Shown here: positions 25,801 to 37,800 of the stretch, piece by piece | Position numbering within the stretch: the stretch's first letter is position 1 | How the letters are laid out: the number at the start of each line of letters is the position of its first letter | Origin: Callipepla californica brunnescens | Lineage: Eukaryota; Chordata; Aves; Galliformes; Odontophoridae | NCBI GenBank assembly: GCA_023055505.1 | Contig: JALIRH010000048.1 | Location: 3,682,166-3,746,165, forward strand | DNA: 64,000 nt | Direction of reading: 5' to 3' | The notes under the pieces: model-generated | What the model was told of the DNA's origin: nothing | Seen by the model: only the letters and a program-made list of their open reading frames with translations | Databases searched by the model: none | Position numbers and translations under genes: made by a program

Positions 25801-28800
25801 AGTGGGAGCCGCGCTGCCTTCTTGAAAGTGTGTTTTTTTTCCACGGCTGCGCGCCTCTGAAGACTGCTGAGCCCTCAGTAGCTTTGTGCCGGAATCACGG
25901 AGTTGGAGCGGTCGGAAGGGATCTCTAGAGATCATCTAGTCCGTCCCAGCGCGAAAAAGTGCAGCTCCCTCCTGTTTTGCGAGAAGAGTTCCTGACGTGC
26001 CAGCCTTCCCTCTCTTTAGGAACCGAAAGAGGAGGCACACAGTCTTGAGCTTTTGGTCTTCTTTGGTGTGTGGTGTGGCTGTTATTTCAGTGTGTGTGAC
26101 AGCGCTGTGAAACATCAGGAGTAAGAGGGAGAGCTGGAGGGAAATAGCTTTGCTCCTATTGGTTAATAACAGGGCAGCGCAATGGTTCCCTGATAGCTGG
26201 AGAGTGGTGTGCAGGTCATAGTGAGTGGGCTGCTGCCATTCGTAGGAGCAGCTTGATCCTGAAAGGTGCTGCTCTGAATTGGTTTTGCTGCAGAAGTAGG
26301 ATATTCAGCAGCATATCGTATAGTGTATGTGCATACCGTGATGCAGCAGGGCTTTTATGCAAGCGTAAGGCCTGTGTGCGTCTTCATTTTGACCTTCTCT
26401 GACAGCCATAGGGCTGTCCTGTCACTTTGTTTAGCTGACTTGGATGCTGCTGAGGCTGCACAGTGTTGAGCTTATCGCTGCCAAATTCAGAGAGAGTCTC
26501 CAGCAATGCTGATATTCCTGTGGGACTCAACCAAAAAATACTCCTTTTGTTGTGCTCAAGGTCAGCTGCTGTGAGTTTAGTTTCCTCTTTTCAGGGGCAT
26601 TTCCAACTGGCTGTGCATCACAGTCAGTGATGGAAGTAGTTGCTTTTCTTGCTGTGCTGATTTTGGAGAGGAGGGTCAGACAAGGCTGCAAGCGTTTATT
26701 GTGTTATTTATTCTTTCTTTTCAACCATGTTTACAAGGAGATAACAAGCACGATCCCACTTGGGTGTATGTCAGTGTACCTGTGTTTTACTTCCAAGTGC
26801 GAACTGAAAAGTAGGAGACCCACCTTCTTTTGAAAGGGCTTCTAAAACTTTTCAGGAATAACTTAGTCTCCAATCCTCTTCCCATTCTAAATGAAAGTGC
26901 ATTTAGAGGATAGAAACTTGTTTTGCTTTTGGAATCGTAGATGTAACTAGCTCCAGCACTTCTTGATTCTCAGACGAAATCTACTTTTGAAGTGGCACAG
27001 TCACTCAGATTTGAGATTTGTTCCCTGGTTTAGGTGCACCATGAAGCTTTTTCTCTTGACTTCTTAGTCCTGTAGCTCATTCGCACAGGTAAAAAAGAAA
27101 ATAATGTTTCTTCAGTGAAGTAGTTCAGTTCTGACGTTATCAGTCCAAGGACAGGGCAGGTAAGAGAGGGAGGTGACAGAAGCATGGGCAGGAGAATCTG
27201 GATTCTTAATCGGCGAGGTTTGTTTTCTTCACCAGCGTAGATAAATTACTAGAAAAGAGAACTTAAATGTAGCTGACCCCATTCTCCTGCTCCCTTTAGT
27301 AGGAAGTGTATATGAAAAATATCAAATGTAAAGACTTGTTGCTCGTTTTGCAAGTCGCCTCAGCATTGCTTTGGTAGCTTTTGCCAGTTACTGGGAAAAA
27401 AAAAAAACATTTTCTTAGTCCTTTATCTTTTCAAAACAAAGTCCTGAACGCAAGGAATGAACTGGAGCTGATAGCTAGAAATAGTACAGGTTTCTGTGTC
27501 CTTGAGAAGAGGGGTCTCCCCCTTCAATGACTTCAAAAGTACTGTACATCTAAAATGTGTACCTGTCATGTTTTTTTTCCCTTCAGAAATCGTTGAAAGG
27601 ATTCCTTTTTGCTAAGCTGTATTTTGAAATAAAGGAATATGAACTTGCTAAAAGGTAATAAATCTGAAGTACATTGTTCTGTTCTTTAAAGTGTAATAGA
27701 AAAGCTTAATGAAGTAGACTGGAGAAATGAAGTTGGTTTTCTTGCTGTTTTAAGGTAGCAGTAAACTGGGGGAATTTGTTGCTGTTTAAAACTTTCTTTC
27801 TAAAGCACTGACAAGGTGGTTAGTTATGTGGTGCTGTAAAAACTCATCTGGTTGAAATGTCTTTTATTCCATTCTACTACGTGCTCCTCACAGTTTCTGT
27901 GAGCGACTGCTCTTAATAAATGCCAGTACTCAAAGGCAAATACATAGCATCTGTACGTGTAAAAATAATACTGTTCCTTACTTGAAGGTCTGGCTTGAGC
28001 ACTTAGATCAAAATATGGCCCTATGTTCTGTATGACAGATAGCTAATGTGGGAATTCTGTGTGCTGTGGGGGGACTTGTATTACTGAGGATATTGATCCT
28101 TCTGTGGTTTTGTTGTTTTTTTTGTGCTCTGTAGGTATATATCTGCTTATCTCTGCGTTCAAGAGAGAGACCCTAAAGCGCACAGGTTTCTTGGGCAGAT
28201 TTATGAAGCTCAAGATAACATAGAAAAAGCTTTTGGGTGTTACAAGGTAAGGGCTTCACTCCCCCCCCTCCTCCCCCCCACCCCCAATGAATTCCTTGGC
28301 CTGTGTCATAGGGGACGTTTCCACTCCTGTTCTGTGTGGACTGCAGGATCAAGTTACTAGTAACTTTTTTTTGTGTGTGTGTGTGTGTGTGCATGGGGAA
28401 AACTAGCGTTCTGTGGAGCTGAATCCAATGCAGAAAGATCTTGTTCTGAAGATTGTGGAGCTACTGTGTAATAATGACATCACTGATGGAAGAGCGAAGT
28501 ACTGGGTTGAGAAGGCGGCCAGGCTCTTCCCTGGGAATCCTGCTGCTTACAGGTTGAAGGTAAATTCCAACGTCTCATCTGTTCTGTGCCTAAAAGAAGC
28601 TTTAGTTTCTTTAAGTGGCGTGAAAACTGTGTTAATAGCATCCAAGGGGTCGAGGTTAGCTAAAGTATTGCCTGGCTGTGGTGTAACTACAGGGCTTTCT
28701 GTATTTTCTTTTTGAGTTAAAGTCTGTAGGATGTAGGACGTGCTGTTGTTCCCAAATACTGTGTAAATGCCTTCAGTCATGCAGTCTCGCTTTTGTACAG

Positions 28801-31800
28801 GCGTTGGTTTTAGGTAGCACCGCAGCAGTGAAGTGCAAGTCTTGAGAGGCTTGTGTTTTGGGTGGGTTTTTCTCTGTGGTGTTTGGTGTTTTCTTGGTTG
28901 GTTATTTTTTTTTAATTTATTGTTTAGGCAAGCTGTTCTGTATCAAGGTGTACTGTCTTTGAGCCAAATGGTTTGAGTCTTAACTCAGCATCTAAATGAG
29001 CATCTGCAAGAGGCAAACTCTAAAGCGGTGGTGTTTTTTTCCCTCAGTTCTAAGATACTTGTCAAACTCTGGAACACCCAGCAGCTTTTCAGAGTAGTTT
29101 CAGTCACGCAGCCTGTGTAGTGGATGTGAGAAAACTGTCAAGTAATGTAGTTGCTGAAAAGGCTGACGTGGAAAGTGAAATATTAACGTGTTTTCCTCCT
29201 ATTTAATAGGAGCAGTTATTGGAGCGTAACGGTGAAGATGGGTGGAATCAGCTCCTTGATATGATCCAGGCAGAACTCTATGCAAGACCTGATGATACCT
29301 ACCTTAATATCAGACTGGTTGCTCTCTACCGCTCGAGTCATAGGTTACGAGATGCTGTGCTTCACTGTCAGGAGGCAGAGAAGAAAATACCTGTAGAGTC
29401 AAGCTTGGAGTGGTGCTCCTGTGTCATAAAGACATACGAGGTATTCAGTCATATTTTGATCCTGTCGTAACTCCTTTGATGTTATGTGTGCCGAAACCAG
29501 TTATTTCATTGGGATTTTCTTCCTAAACCTTACCAAGTTGTTTGTTCTCTAGCTTCAGGAGTAAGTTAGGTACAGCAGCTCCATCAGGGAGGGAATTACT
29601 CAGGTGAAAGGTTCCTGGAACTTTGCTGCTGAGAAGGACGTTGATGTCTTACCTGGGAAACTGGATTATGTAGCACTGTGTTCTGGAGAAGTTCTTGCCT
29701 TCGCAGAAGGATGGTGGTTCCTTCTGTTCTGACTGACTTTGTTTTTCAGGAATACCTTGAATCTGTACAAGACTTGGAGTCTGATAAAACTAATTGGAGA
29801 ACTGTCAAGAGAGATCATCTGCTGGCCTATTCTAGCTTTGTTAAAATGATGCTCGCTTCTAGAGATGTTCGAGAATGCAGAGAGGCACTTGAGAGGTATT
29901 GTTTTAACTTCTGTATTTATTTCTTTTTCAAATACAGTATTTTTTTTTCTGGGTCAGAGAACATCTGGTAGTAACTGAGTAACCCTTTTGTGGATGGGAG
30001 AGGAGTTCCTCTGTACTGACTACAAGGAAAAGTTCTTAGCGGGCTTGATCCCCAAGCTGTGTGTCTGAGCGACAAGCCTCAGAGCAGACTCAGTGATGGT
30101 GTGTGCCAAGTATCTTCTTTCTCTTCAGAAGTTCATTGTTTGTTCTTTCAGCTCATCTACAGACATCCTGGTAAAGTTAATACACCACCTCCACCTAAAA
30201 TCCTTAGTTATTTCAGTCTAGTAGTGTCAATGGGAGTAAGGAAGCTACCTGCATTCTCCTTGAGGGGCAAACTGATCGGGCCAGCTAATCCAGCTGACTT
30301 GGAGCTGGAACAGTACAAAACCATGTTTGCAGCCAATCAATTGAAGATCTGTGTTCCTTTACTCTCATTACTTTCTCTTTCCTGCTGACTTGTACTGATT
30401 TGACTTCAGTAACCAAAGTTCAGAGCTCTGTGAGCTTGAGGCTGTTGTCACGCTGACTTGTGCAACTCAGGTTTAAGCAGCAGAGGTGGCGGTAGCAGCT
30501 GAACGATCAAGTTACTTAATTCGCAGTGAAACAATGTTGACCCGAAGCACGCGATAGCTTTTACCAGGACTTTGTTGAAAACTAATCTTTTCTGCATCCT
30601 AGTTTTGATCGTGTACTGCACTCTGTGAAACCGTATGTGAACGGAGCCGATGAGTTGTCTCGTGCCTTCCTTGAAATGAAAGGACACTTGTACATGCATG
30701 CTGGAACTTTTCTCCTGAAAATGGCCCAGAACAACGAGACACGGTGGAGAGATGCATGTGAACTTGCAGCGTTGTGCTATTTGAAAAGCTTCTCTGTAAG
30801 TCGGGTTTCAGTTTGTGCCTCTAGTTATTGCAGCTCTTGAACACTCTTGCTGTGCGTGCATTGAAGACGTGCATTCCAGAAATTAACTCCTGTTTTTAAG
30901 GCTCCCTCCTCAGCGAATCCTCCTCCTCCACAATTCTTTCAAAGCTTTCAAATGGTGTGAAGAAAAGGTGACATACTTCTGCCAAGCGAAGCAAAAATGA
31001 CTCCTAAAGGCTCTCGTGTGTGTTTCCCATAGCCTGTTCTCTTTTCTGTACTAGAGCTGAAAAAATAACTGAGACTGTCGGTGTGGGAGGGAGGGAATGA
31101 TCTGAGTAGCTCCCACCTTCTTATTGCCTGGAGAGCAGAGCTTACTCCAGCTTAATTCTCTGCTTCTAGTTTTCCGTTTTGCACAGCTGCTTGCATTCAG
31201 AGCATTACTTTCTCCCGTGTGCTCTTAAAGCCATTTCCAATGGTTGCAATTACTCACTTTGTGTCGTTTTCAGGGGTATGTTCTCAGTACCTTCAGAACT
31301 AGTGTATTTTTCTAAAGTTTTCTTGTGCTAGAAATGTTTGTTTGCTGAGTTTTGAGACTAAGTTAAGCGATTTGCTTTTTGTTATGAGGAAGCTGTAGCT
31401 GTTCTTTCTTTCTTCACCAGATTCCTAAACCAAAGTCCAAACTAATAAAAGGAGATCCTACTGGACAAGATATGCTGGAAATGCTGGCCTGTGATCGTAA
31501 AAGCCAGTCTGGTAATGAAAATTAGTAATGTTCCATTTGAATTGTATGACTACTTGAGAGTGAATGGCTTGTTAACGAACACGTTTGATGTCTTGAAATA
31601 TGTTATAATGCTTTCTGTATTTTGGTTACGTATGGAATGCAAATCAGCATTTTGATGCTGGCATGCAATGTGCTTTTTCTTCTTCTTACCTCCGGGACAT
31701 TAAGGTAGAATTTAACATTCAGTGTCTTCTAGTCTGCTGGTTTATGCCTGCTAAGACACTACAAGTATTGTTAGTTCCAAGTGTAAAACAAAATATTGCT

Positions 31801-34800
31801 GTTTTCCTGTCCTTGCTGTTCCCTTCTTTATTCTGACAGGTTTGCTGCTGCTTTATTTTTTTTCTTGTTTAGGGGGGGGGGAAGGGGGGGAAGCTCAGTC
31901 TATATTCTCCAGCGGGCTATAGATGGAAACAAAAATCAAGCATTAGGCATCAGGTTGAATTGTTCCTGAATAGATGAGACTAGCTGCTACTTCTTTTGGA
32001 GAGAATTGCAGTGTCCTTGTAATAAGAATACGTAATAATTGTGGAGAACTGGATTTAAAAATGCCTGAGTGCTGTCAGCCCGTATTCTGAAACACTGACT
32101 GAATTACAGGGAGAGCGTACGTTAAGATTTCCACATACGATGCTTAGAAATTTGATTCCCAGCCTGAAGTAGCAGAAACAGCCCTCTGTATCAAATAGAG
32201 TTTTCCTTGATTCAGTTGAGTGTTCTTACGTGAAGTTACATTTTTCTAGGTCATATGTTGCTGAACTTAAGTCACGGCAAGGAAGACTTCTTGAAAGAGA
32301 TTGTGGAATCTTTTGCAAACAAGAGTGGTTTAATTACATTGTTTGAAAGCCTCTTTGGGAGTGAAGCTTGTAGAGAGAGATCTTTCCTTGGCACGGATGA
32401 TACGGGAAATGTCAGTCCACAGCCGCCAGTGCAAGGAGAACTTAGTAAATACGATATTGGTAAGAGACATTGCTTCAACTCAGCATAAACACGACTCTAA
32501 TACAGAGTGTGAATACTCAATTAACAGCGCAAGACAAGTGTCTGTTAGCTGCTTAGCAGTGCCCTAATTAGTACGAGAGGGTGATTTGCAAGAAGTTTCA
32601 GCCGTAGCTGAGAGGCATTGTCATTGTAGCAGGTTCTAGAGAATTTCTCCCGTGCTTCCTGCTTCCACACTGTTATCTTCGGGTCTGTTCTGATTAATTT
32701 TTAATTACAGGTGCCTGTATAGCTTTTTGTTTGTACGCTAGTAAGTGCCAGAAGGAAGGCATGTTCCTATTTATGTGTCATCTTTGAACACTGGTTATGA
32801 GCCTAAAAATGAAGTAATTTCAGTCTGAGTTATGGACTTGTGAAATCTTTACGTTTTGAAGCTTGACTTGATGCTGAAGTCTGGCTTTGAAATTTGAGTG
32901 TAACAGAATTAGAGTATTGGTTGTCTTCTATGTAGTTGTTAGTTGTCAGAGACATTTAGACTTCTAAATCTAGAGCTGCCTATCAGGGTACAAAACAATA
33001 AGGCTTGCGGCCCTTTTTAAATATCTGTGTATTATATATATACTGTAACAAAGTTTTGTTACTGCAGCCTCTCTTAAAAAGTTTGTTTGTTCATAATGTT
33101 TTTAAATGCATAATACAAAAAGAACAGAACATCCTAAATGCTTGTGCTTATTGCACGTAGGCTGAAGATTTCCCCCACTATGAAAGTGTGAGATGTCCTT
33201 TTTTTTTTTTTTTTTTTTTCCTTCACCTTGTTTTGTCAAAATATTAATATACTTTGCTTCTGCACTTCTACGGAATAGGCATTGCTCCTTCAGAAGTTCT
33301 TTCTGTAATATAAACTGATGTAGAAATCACTTGAGGAATGCTACTTCTTACTTGAAAAATGCTTAGTTCCAGCTTGTTAGACAGAGGCAGAGAGGTAGAG
33401 GTTTTCCAGCTAAGTCCTTTGATGGGAGAAATATTCAGAGCCCCTTCCTGAACTTGTAATGAAACCCAGCTTTGATCAGATAAGAGTTTTCCTAGCTAGG
33501 AAGTAGATACTAACTTCTTACAACGTTGTTTTTGCACAGGTGCTGTTCGAGTGCACAATGGTAGTCTCCAGCACCTTGTATGGCTTGGCTTGCAGTGGAA
33601 TTCCATGTCAGCATTACATCCAGTGCGCAAATTACTAAAGCAACTTTTTCACTTGCCACAAGAAACATCAAGACTTGAATCGGATGCTCCTGAATCCATT
33701 TGCTTGTTGGACCTTGAAGTAAGTAAACTTTCCGAGTTCTTAATTGGATTCAAATGCAGGAGGGTTTTGGTATTTTTGTACTAAACCTTCTGTTTGCTTT
33801 TTTTTTCCTAAAAACAGGTTTTTTTACTCGGAGCGATATTCACCAGCAGCTTACAATTGCAAGAGAAGTTCAGTACTCGCTACGATGCACATCAGCCTCG
33901 TTTCCTACCATTGCTGCTGTGCAAACAGTACTGTACTGAAAAACAAAGATCCTGGTGGGATGCTGTTCGTGCTCTCCTGCAGAAAAGAACAACGTAAGGC
34001 TTCTTTAGAAATATTTGAACCGACATTCTAGACGGCTTCCGTATTGATTCCTGTGGATTGTGTAAAAAGTAGCTCCTTTTGTTTGACATCTGTGAACCTT
34101 AAAGCTTTGTTGCTGCAGGGGTGTGAGATGCTTAAGAACTTTCTAAACATGGGCTTTACGGTTCTGATCTTGCGTTTCTAAAGAACGAGGTAGCTTAGGA
34201 CTACTAAAACTGCTTGTTCATCGAAGAAATGACCTGTGAACAGACGCAAAAGGGGGAATACTAATTGGAGAATGTTTCTTCTGACATTTAGCCCTGACTC
34301 AGCCACAAAACTGAAGCTTCTTGTACAGCACGGGTTAAGTACTCTGCGAGCACTGGAGAAACATGGCCTTCAACCTGCCTTAATGATTCACTGGGCAAGA
34401 AACCTGCAAAAAACAGTAAGATAGGTTTTATTTTTAAATAAGCACAGTCTGCTTTTATTTCCTCATTTGGCAAACTTCACAGACTAAATAGAATCCACTG
34501 AGAATGTTTGTATTGCAAACTGCTGTTAATTTTGATAGGATGACCGGAGCAACTGAGTTCACTAACAAGGACTTTCTGCTTCATTTCTTAACGGTTCTTC
34601 TACCCGTGTTAGTTTCTACCTCTGTGTTACTGTCCCTCTCTCTATAGAGAGGCCTTCTGAAATATATCAGAATTGCAGGAAAAAAATCCTGAAACTTGTC
34701 GAGAAAGCAGCTGCATCAGAGAAGAAAAAATGAGTGACGCTTTCATGTCAGTTTTCTGAGGTAGCTTCAATTTCTCTCCTTCAACAGGGCATGAGCCTTA

Positions 34801-37800
34801 ACTCCTTCTATGACCAGAAAGAATACATCGGGCGTAGTGTTTATTACTGGAGGAAGATTTTGCTGAGCTTGAAAACTGTCAAAAAGGACAAAAGTATTCC
34901 GGAACCTACGGATCCTCTCTTCAGACACTTCCATAACTTGGACATTCAGGTACAAATTGCTCAAGGGTGAGAGTAAGGGGTTGTATGTTGCGAGCTTACC
35001 TATAAATTGTGGTTTTAGTTTTGGTTTTTTGTTTTTTTTTAATTTGGTTTTGTGTGGTGATGGGTTGATGGTTTTATGGCATTGTACAACTCAGTGGTCT
35101 TATTACTGTTAGACTGCTAATGATGGGATTTGGTAGTTTCAGAATGTTATCAGATAAAGAAGGAAAACTGAATCTCCTGAACTTTGCTGAGTTTTAAAAC
35201 TGTCTGATTGGAAGACTCTGAACTCCCTTAGTACTGACTTTCCACGTGTATGTTAGGTAGAGCTTGTCTTTTGCTTTGGTTGCAGGTCTTTCAGGTTGCA
35301 GCGTATGAAGAGGAGGCACGCATAGCGTTTGCAACATTGGATGCAGTTGAAGGCAAAACGGATGAGGCTTTATTAGCCTTTGAAGCTATTAAGAACGTGG
35401 TTTCATACTGGAATCTTGCCATAGTGAGTTTGTAAATTGTATTCCCTCCAAATGCTTTTCTTGCGTTCCGACCAGTTCTTGTTAACCACCGTACTGTTCT
35501 GTAGCTTTGCCAAAGAAAGGCCGAGGAGATTGAGAACGATGATATGCTGCCAGAAGAGCAAGAAGAACACAGGACGTACCTTCTGAAAAGAAGGCATTAC
35601 CTCCTGAAGATCATTGATGAAAGCTCTTCTGATCCGTCAGTAGCTGACAAAGTAAGTGATTCTTCCTTAACAGCTTGTTTTGAGAGATGGAGTGGTCTAG
35701 CTTACTGATTCAAAATGAAACTGTTAGCTTTCAAGTTGGGCTTTCTAAAACAGACTTGACTTTATGGCGTGTTCAACTTACTGTGTTTCCTTGCTTCACC
35801 CAGCAGGCTGAAACCTTCCAGGAGCTTCCCAGGATGTGTCAGATTATGAAATACTTTTGACTCTTGTGTAGAAGGCAGCTTTTGTGTACACAGCTTTTGC
35901 CTGCTATCTTCTTAGTGATGTTGGTAGTTTCCAAATAGCGTTAATGCTTGTGTGAATTGTCCTCTTAATTTTAGCAGATGTAGGGTTTTCCTGAGGGCAA
36001 AGCAACAACAAAAAGACGACAACTAGAGTTTCTGTGATGAAAGCCTTGTGAACTGTTTGACCATAGATCAGAACATACGGTTTCTTGCTCTGAGGAGGAA
36101 TTGCAATCATGACTTACGTTTCACATAACTTTCTAGCTGCCGGTATCTATCGAAACTGTAACGGAAATGCTGAACACCGTGATCCAGGAACTTGGAGAAA
36201 ATGATGAAGAGGAAGGTCTTGCCTCTGGAAATATGTCACAAGCTGCAGATCTGGAAGTAAAACGTTCGGTTCCATCAGCTAAGAAGTTGTCTTCCTCACC
36301 AACGAATAGCTACAAGGTATATTAGCCAGGTGGTACTTTTAAGGGAAGAGCAGTGTTTGAGTAAAACCTCAAAGGTTAATAAGCTCTTTTTTTCCAGTTT
36401 TCTCCTAAAACTGTCCCTCAGTGGGCAGAAGATCACAAATCCTTACTTCAAATGCTGTGTCAGCAGGTGGAAGCTTTAAAGGTAAACAACTTTTGTCACT
36501 ATATTCAGTGCAGAGTAGTTGATCTTTTTGTTAGGGCGAGTGTTTGGTGATCCTGGTGTTGAACTAGTTCCCTTCCTAGACTCCCACTTCACTCAGTGGA
36601 GGTAACTGCTACAAACATCTGCTTAAACAGAGTGCAAGAGTAAAACTTTGTTTCCTAAAGACTCTGATTTGGTACTCAGATATAGGAGGTGATCTTTGTA
36701 AGGGTTGTGTGTTCAGAAAGTTGTGCTTTCATCAGCTTAACTATTGTCCTCTTGGTTCTAGCTCCGTGGAACAGTCTCAGTTTTGTACAGCATGGGCAGA
36801 TCCTGGATTGTTCCAGCAGTTAATTTTTTCTTTTTCCCCTCAGACTTGGAACATGCTTTTAAATAGCAGAGAAGCAGGGTTGTTCTGTAAGTTTCTTCAA
36901 TTATTTGTATAATACATGGACATTCTCTTAATTGAAACACTATCTTTAATAGAATGAAATGCAAGAAATGAAACTTACCTTGGAACTATTAAGGGCGTCG
37001 TCTCATCGGTGGCCTGCTGAAAGCTACAGAACAGATACCATGTCAGATAGCTATCAGAGAGCGCAGAGTCTTCCTGAAGCTCCTTTAACGGGTAAGTTGA
37101 TGCTGAATTTTTAATTAAACGCTTAGCTAAACCAAGGAAGGCTTCTTGCAACCTTTCTGGAGTGTTCTGAGATGAATGAGTGAAATTGATCCCTAGGGGA
37201 AGTTCATTGAAATCGGTAACAGCAATTGGATACAACCTCTTTTCTTGGTGTTCCTTTTCAGTTGCTACCACTGGTCCGTCTGTTTACTGTAGCCAGCCTC
37301 CTGCTTATAACTCGCAGTATCTTCTAAGAACTGCTGCAACCAACGTAACGCCAACCAAGGTGAGGACAAGCATACCTGCTCGAGTCACTTCCACTGATTT
37401 GCTGAAAACTACTGGTTTTGATTCTGTGTGTAGTTGGATATAACTGCAGTTCCCTAGATAGCATTTATTAAACGTGAGGTCTGTTGGAGATAGGCAGCTC
37501 ATCTTTGGGATGCGGGGTCTGGGAGAAACTGCCCGCACAGCGTGTTCTTAAGGTGCTAATATACATTCTCTGCTCTGTATCTGTGATGTTTTTTTCCTCC
37601 AAAATAGTATAGGAAACTTGGTGGCTTTTCAGCTTTTTTAAAAAGAAGTAAAGGAGTCCGTTCATATGTAGCTTCTCTTCAGTCGTGTTTTCAGATATCA
37701 TTCAAAATGGGAACATATGATTTTAGTTTAAACTGATCAGAGTTGAAATCTAATTTTGAAGTGGGCCCTGTTATTAAGAATACGTGTTTCATGAGCTTTA

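Larger units (their letters stand above)
25450..37359 (+). other. RANBP2: RANBP2-like exons 1-19: TPR and helical N-terminal domain
   Basis: Nineteen exons form one 899-codon frame: 25450-25524, 27587-27654, 28135-28246, 28407-28559, 29210-29440, 29750-29895, 30603-30795, 31421-31511, 32250-32459, 33540-33718, 33818-33993, 34292-34415, 34788-34949, 35295-35423, 35505-35651, 36137-36316, 36398-36481, 36953-37091 and 37262-37359. They encode the TPR domain (about residues 26-170, with '[14 protein letters not shown]', '[19 protein letters not shown]' and '[19 protein letters not shown]') and the helical region through 'YSQYLL'-type sequence (here [18 protein letters not shown]). All borders have AG acceptors and GT donors, and I see no stop or frameshift. 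Introns are short, from 100 bp to 2 kb. The intact frame is the main evidence for recent function. Confidence 0.9.

Noticed and set aside
25162..25928. Several 100-212-codon open frames in the CpG island
   Set aside because: GC-rich sequence has few stops in any frame. Only the short frame starting at 25450 matches RANBP2 and ends at a donor.
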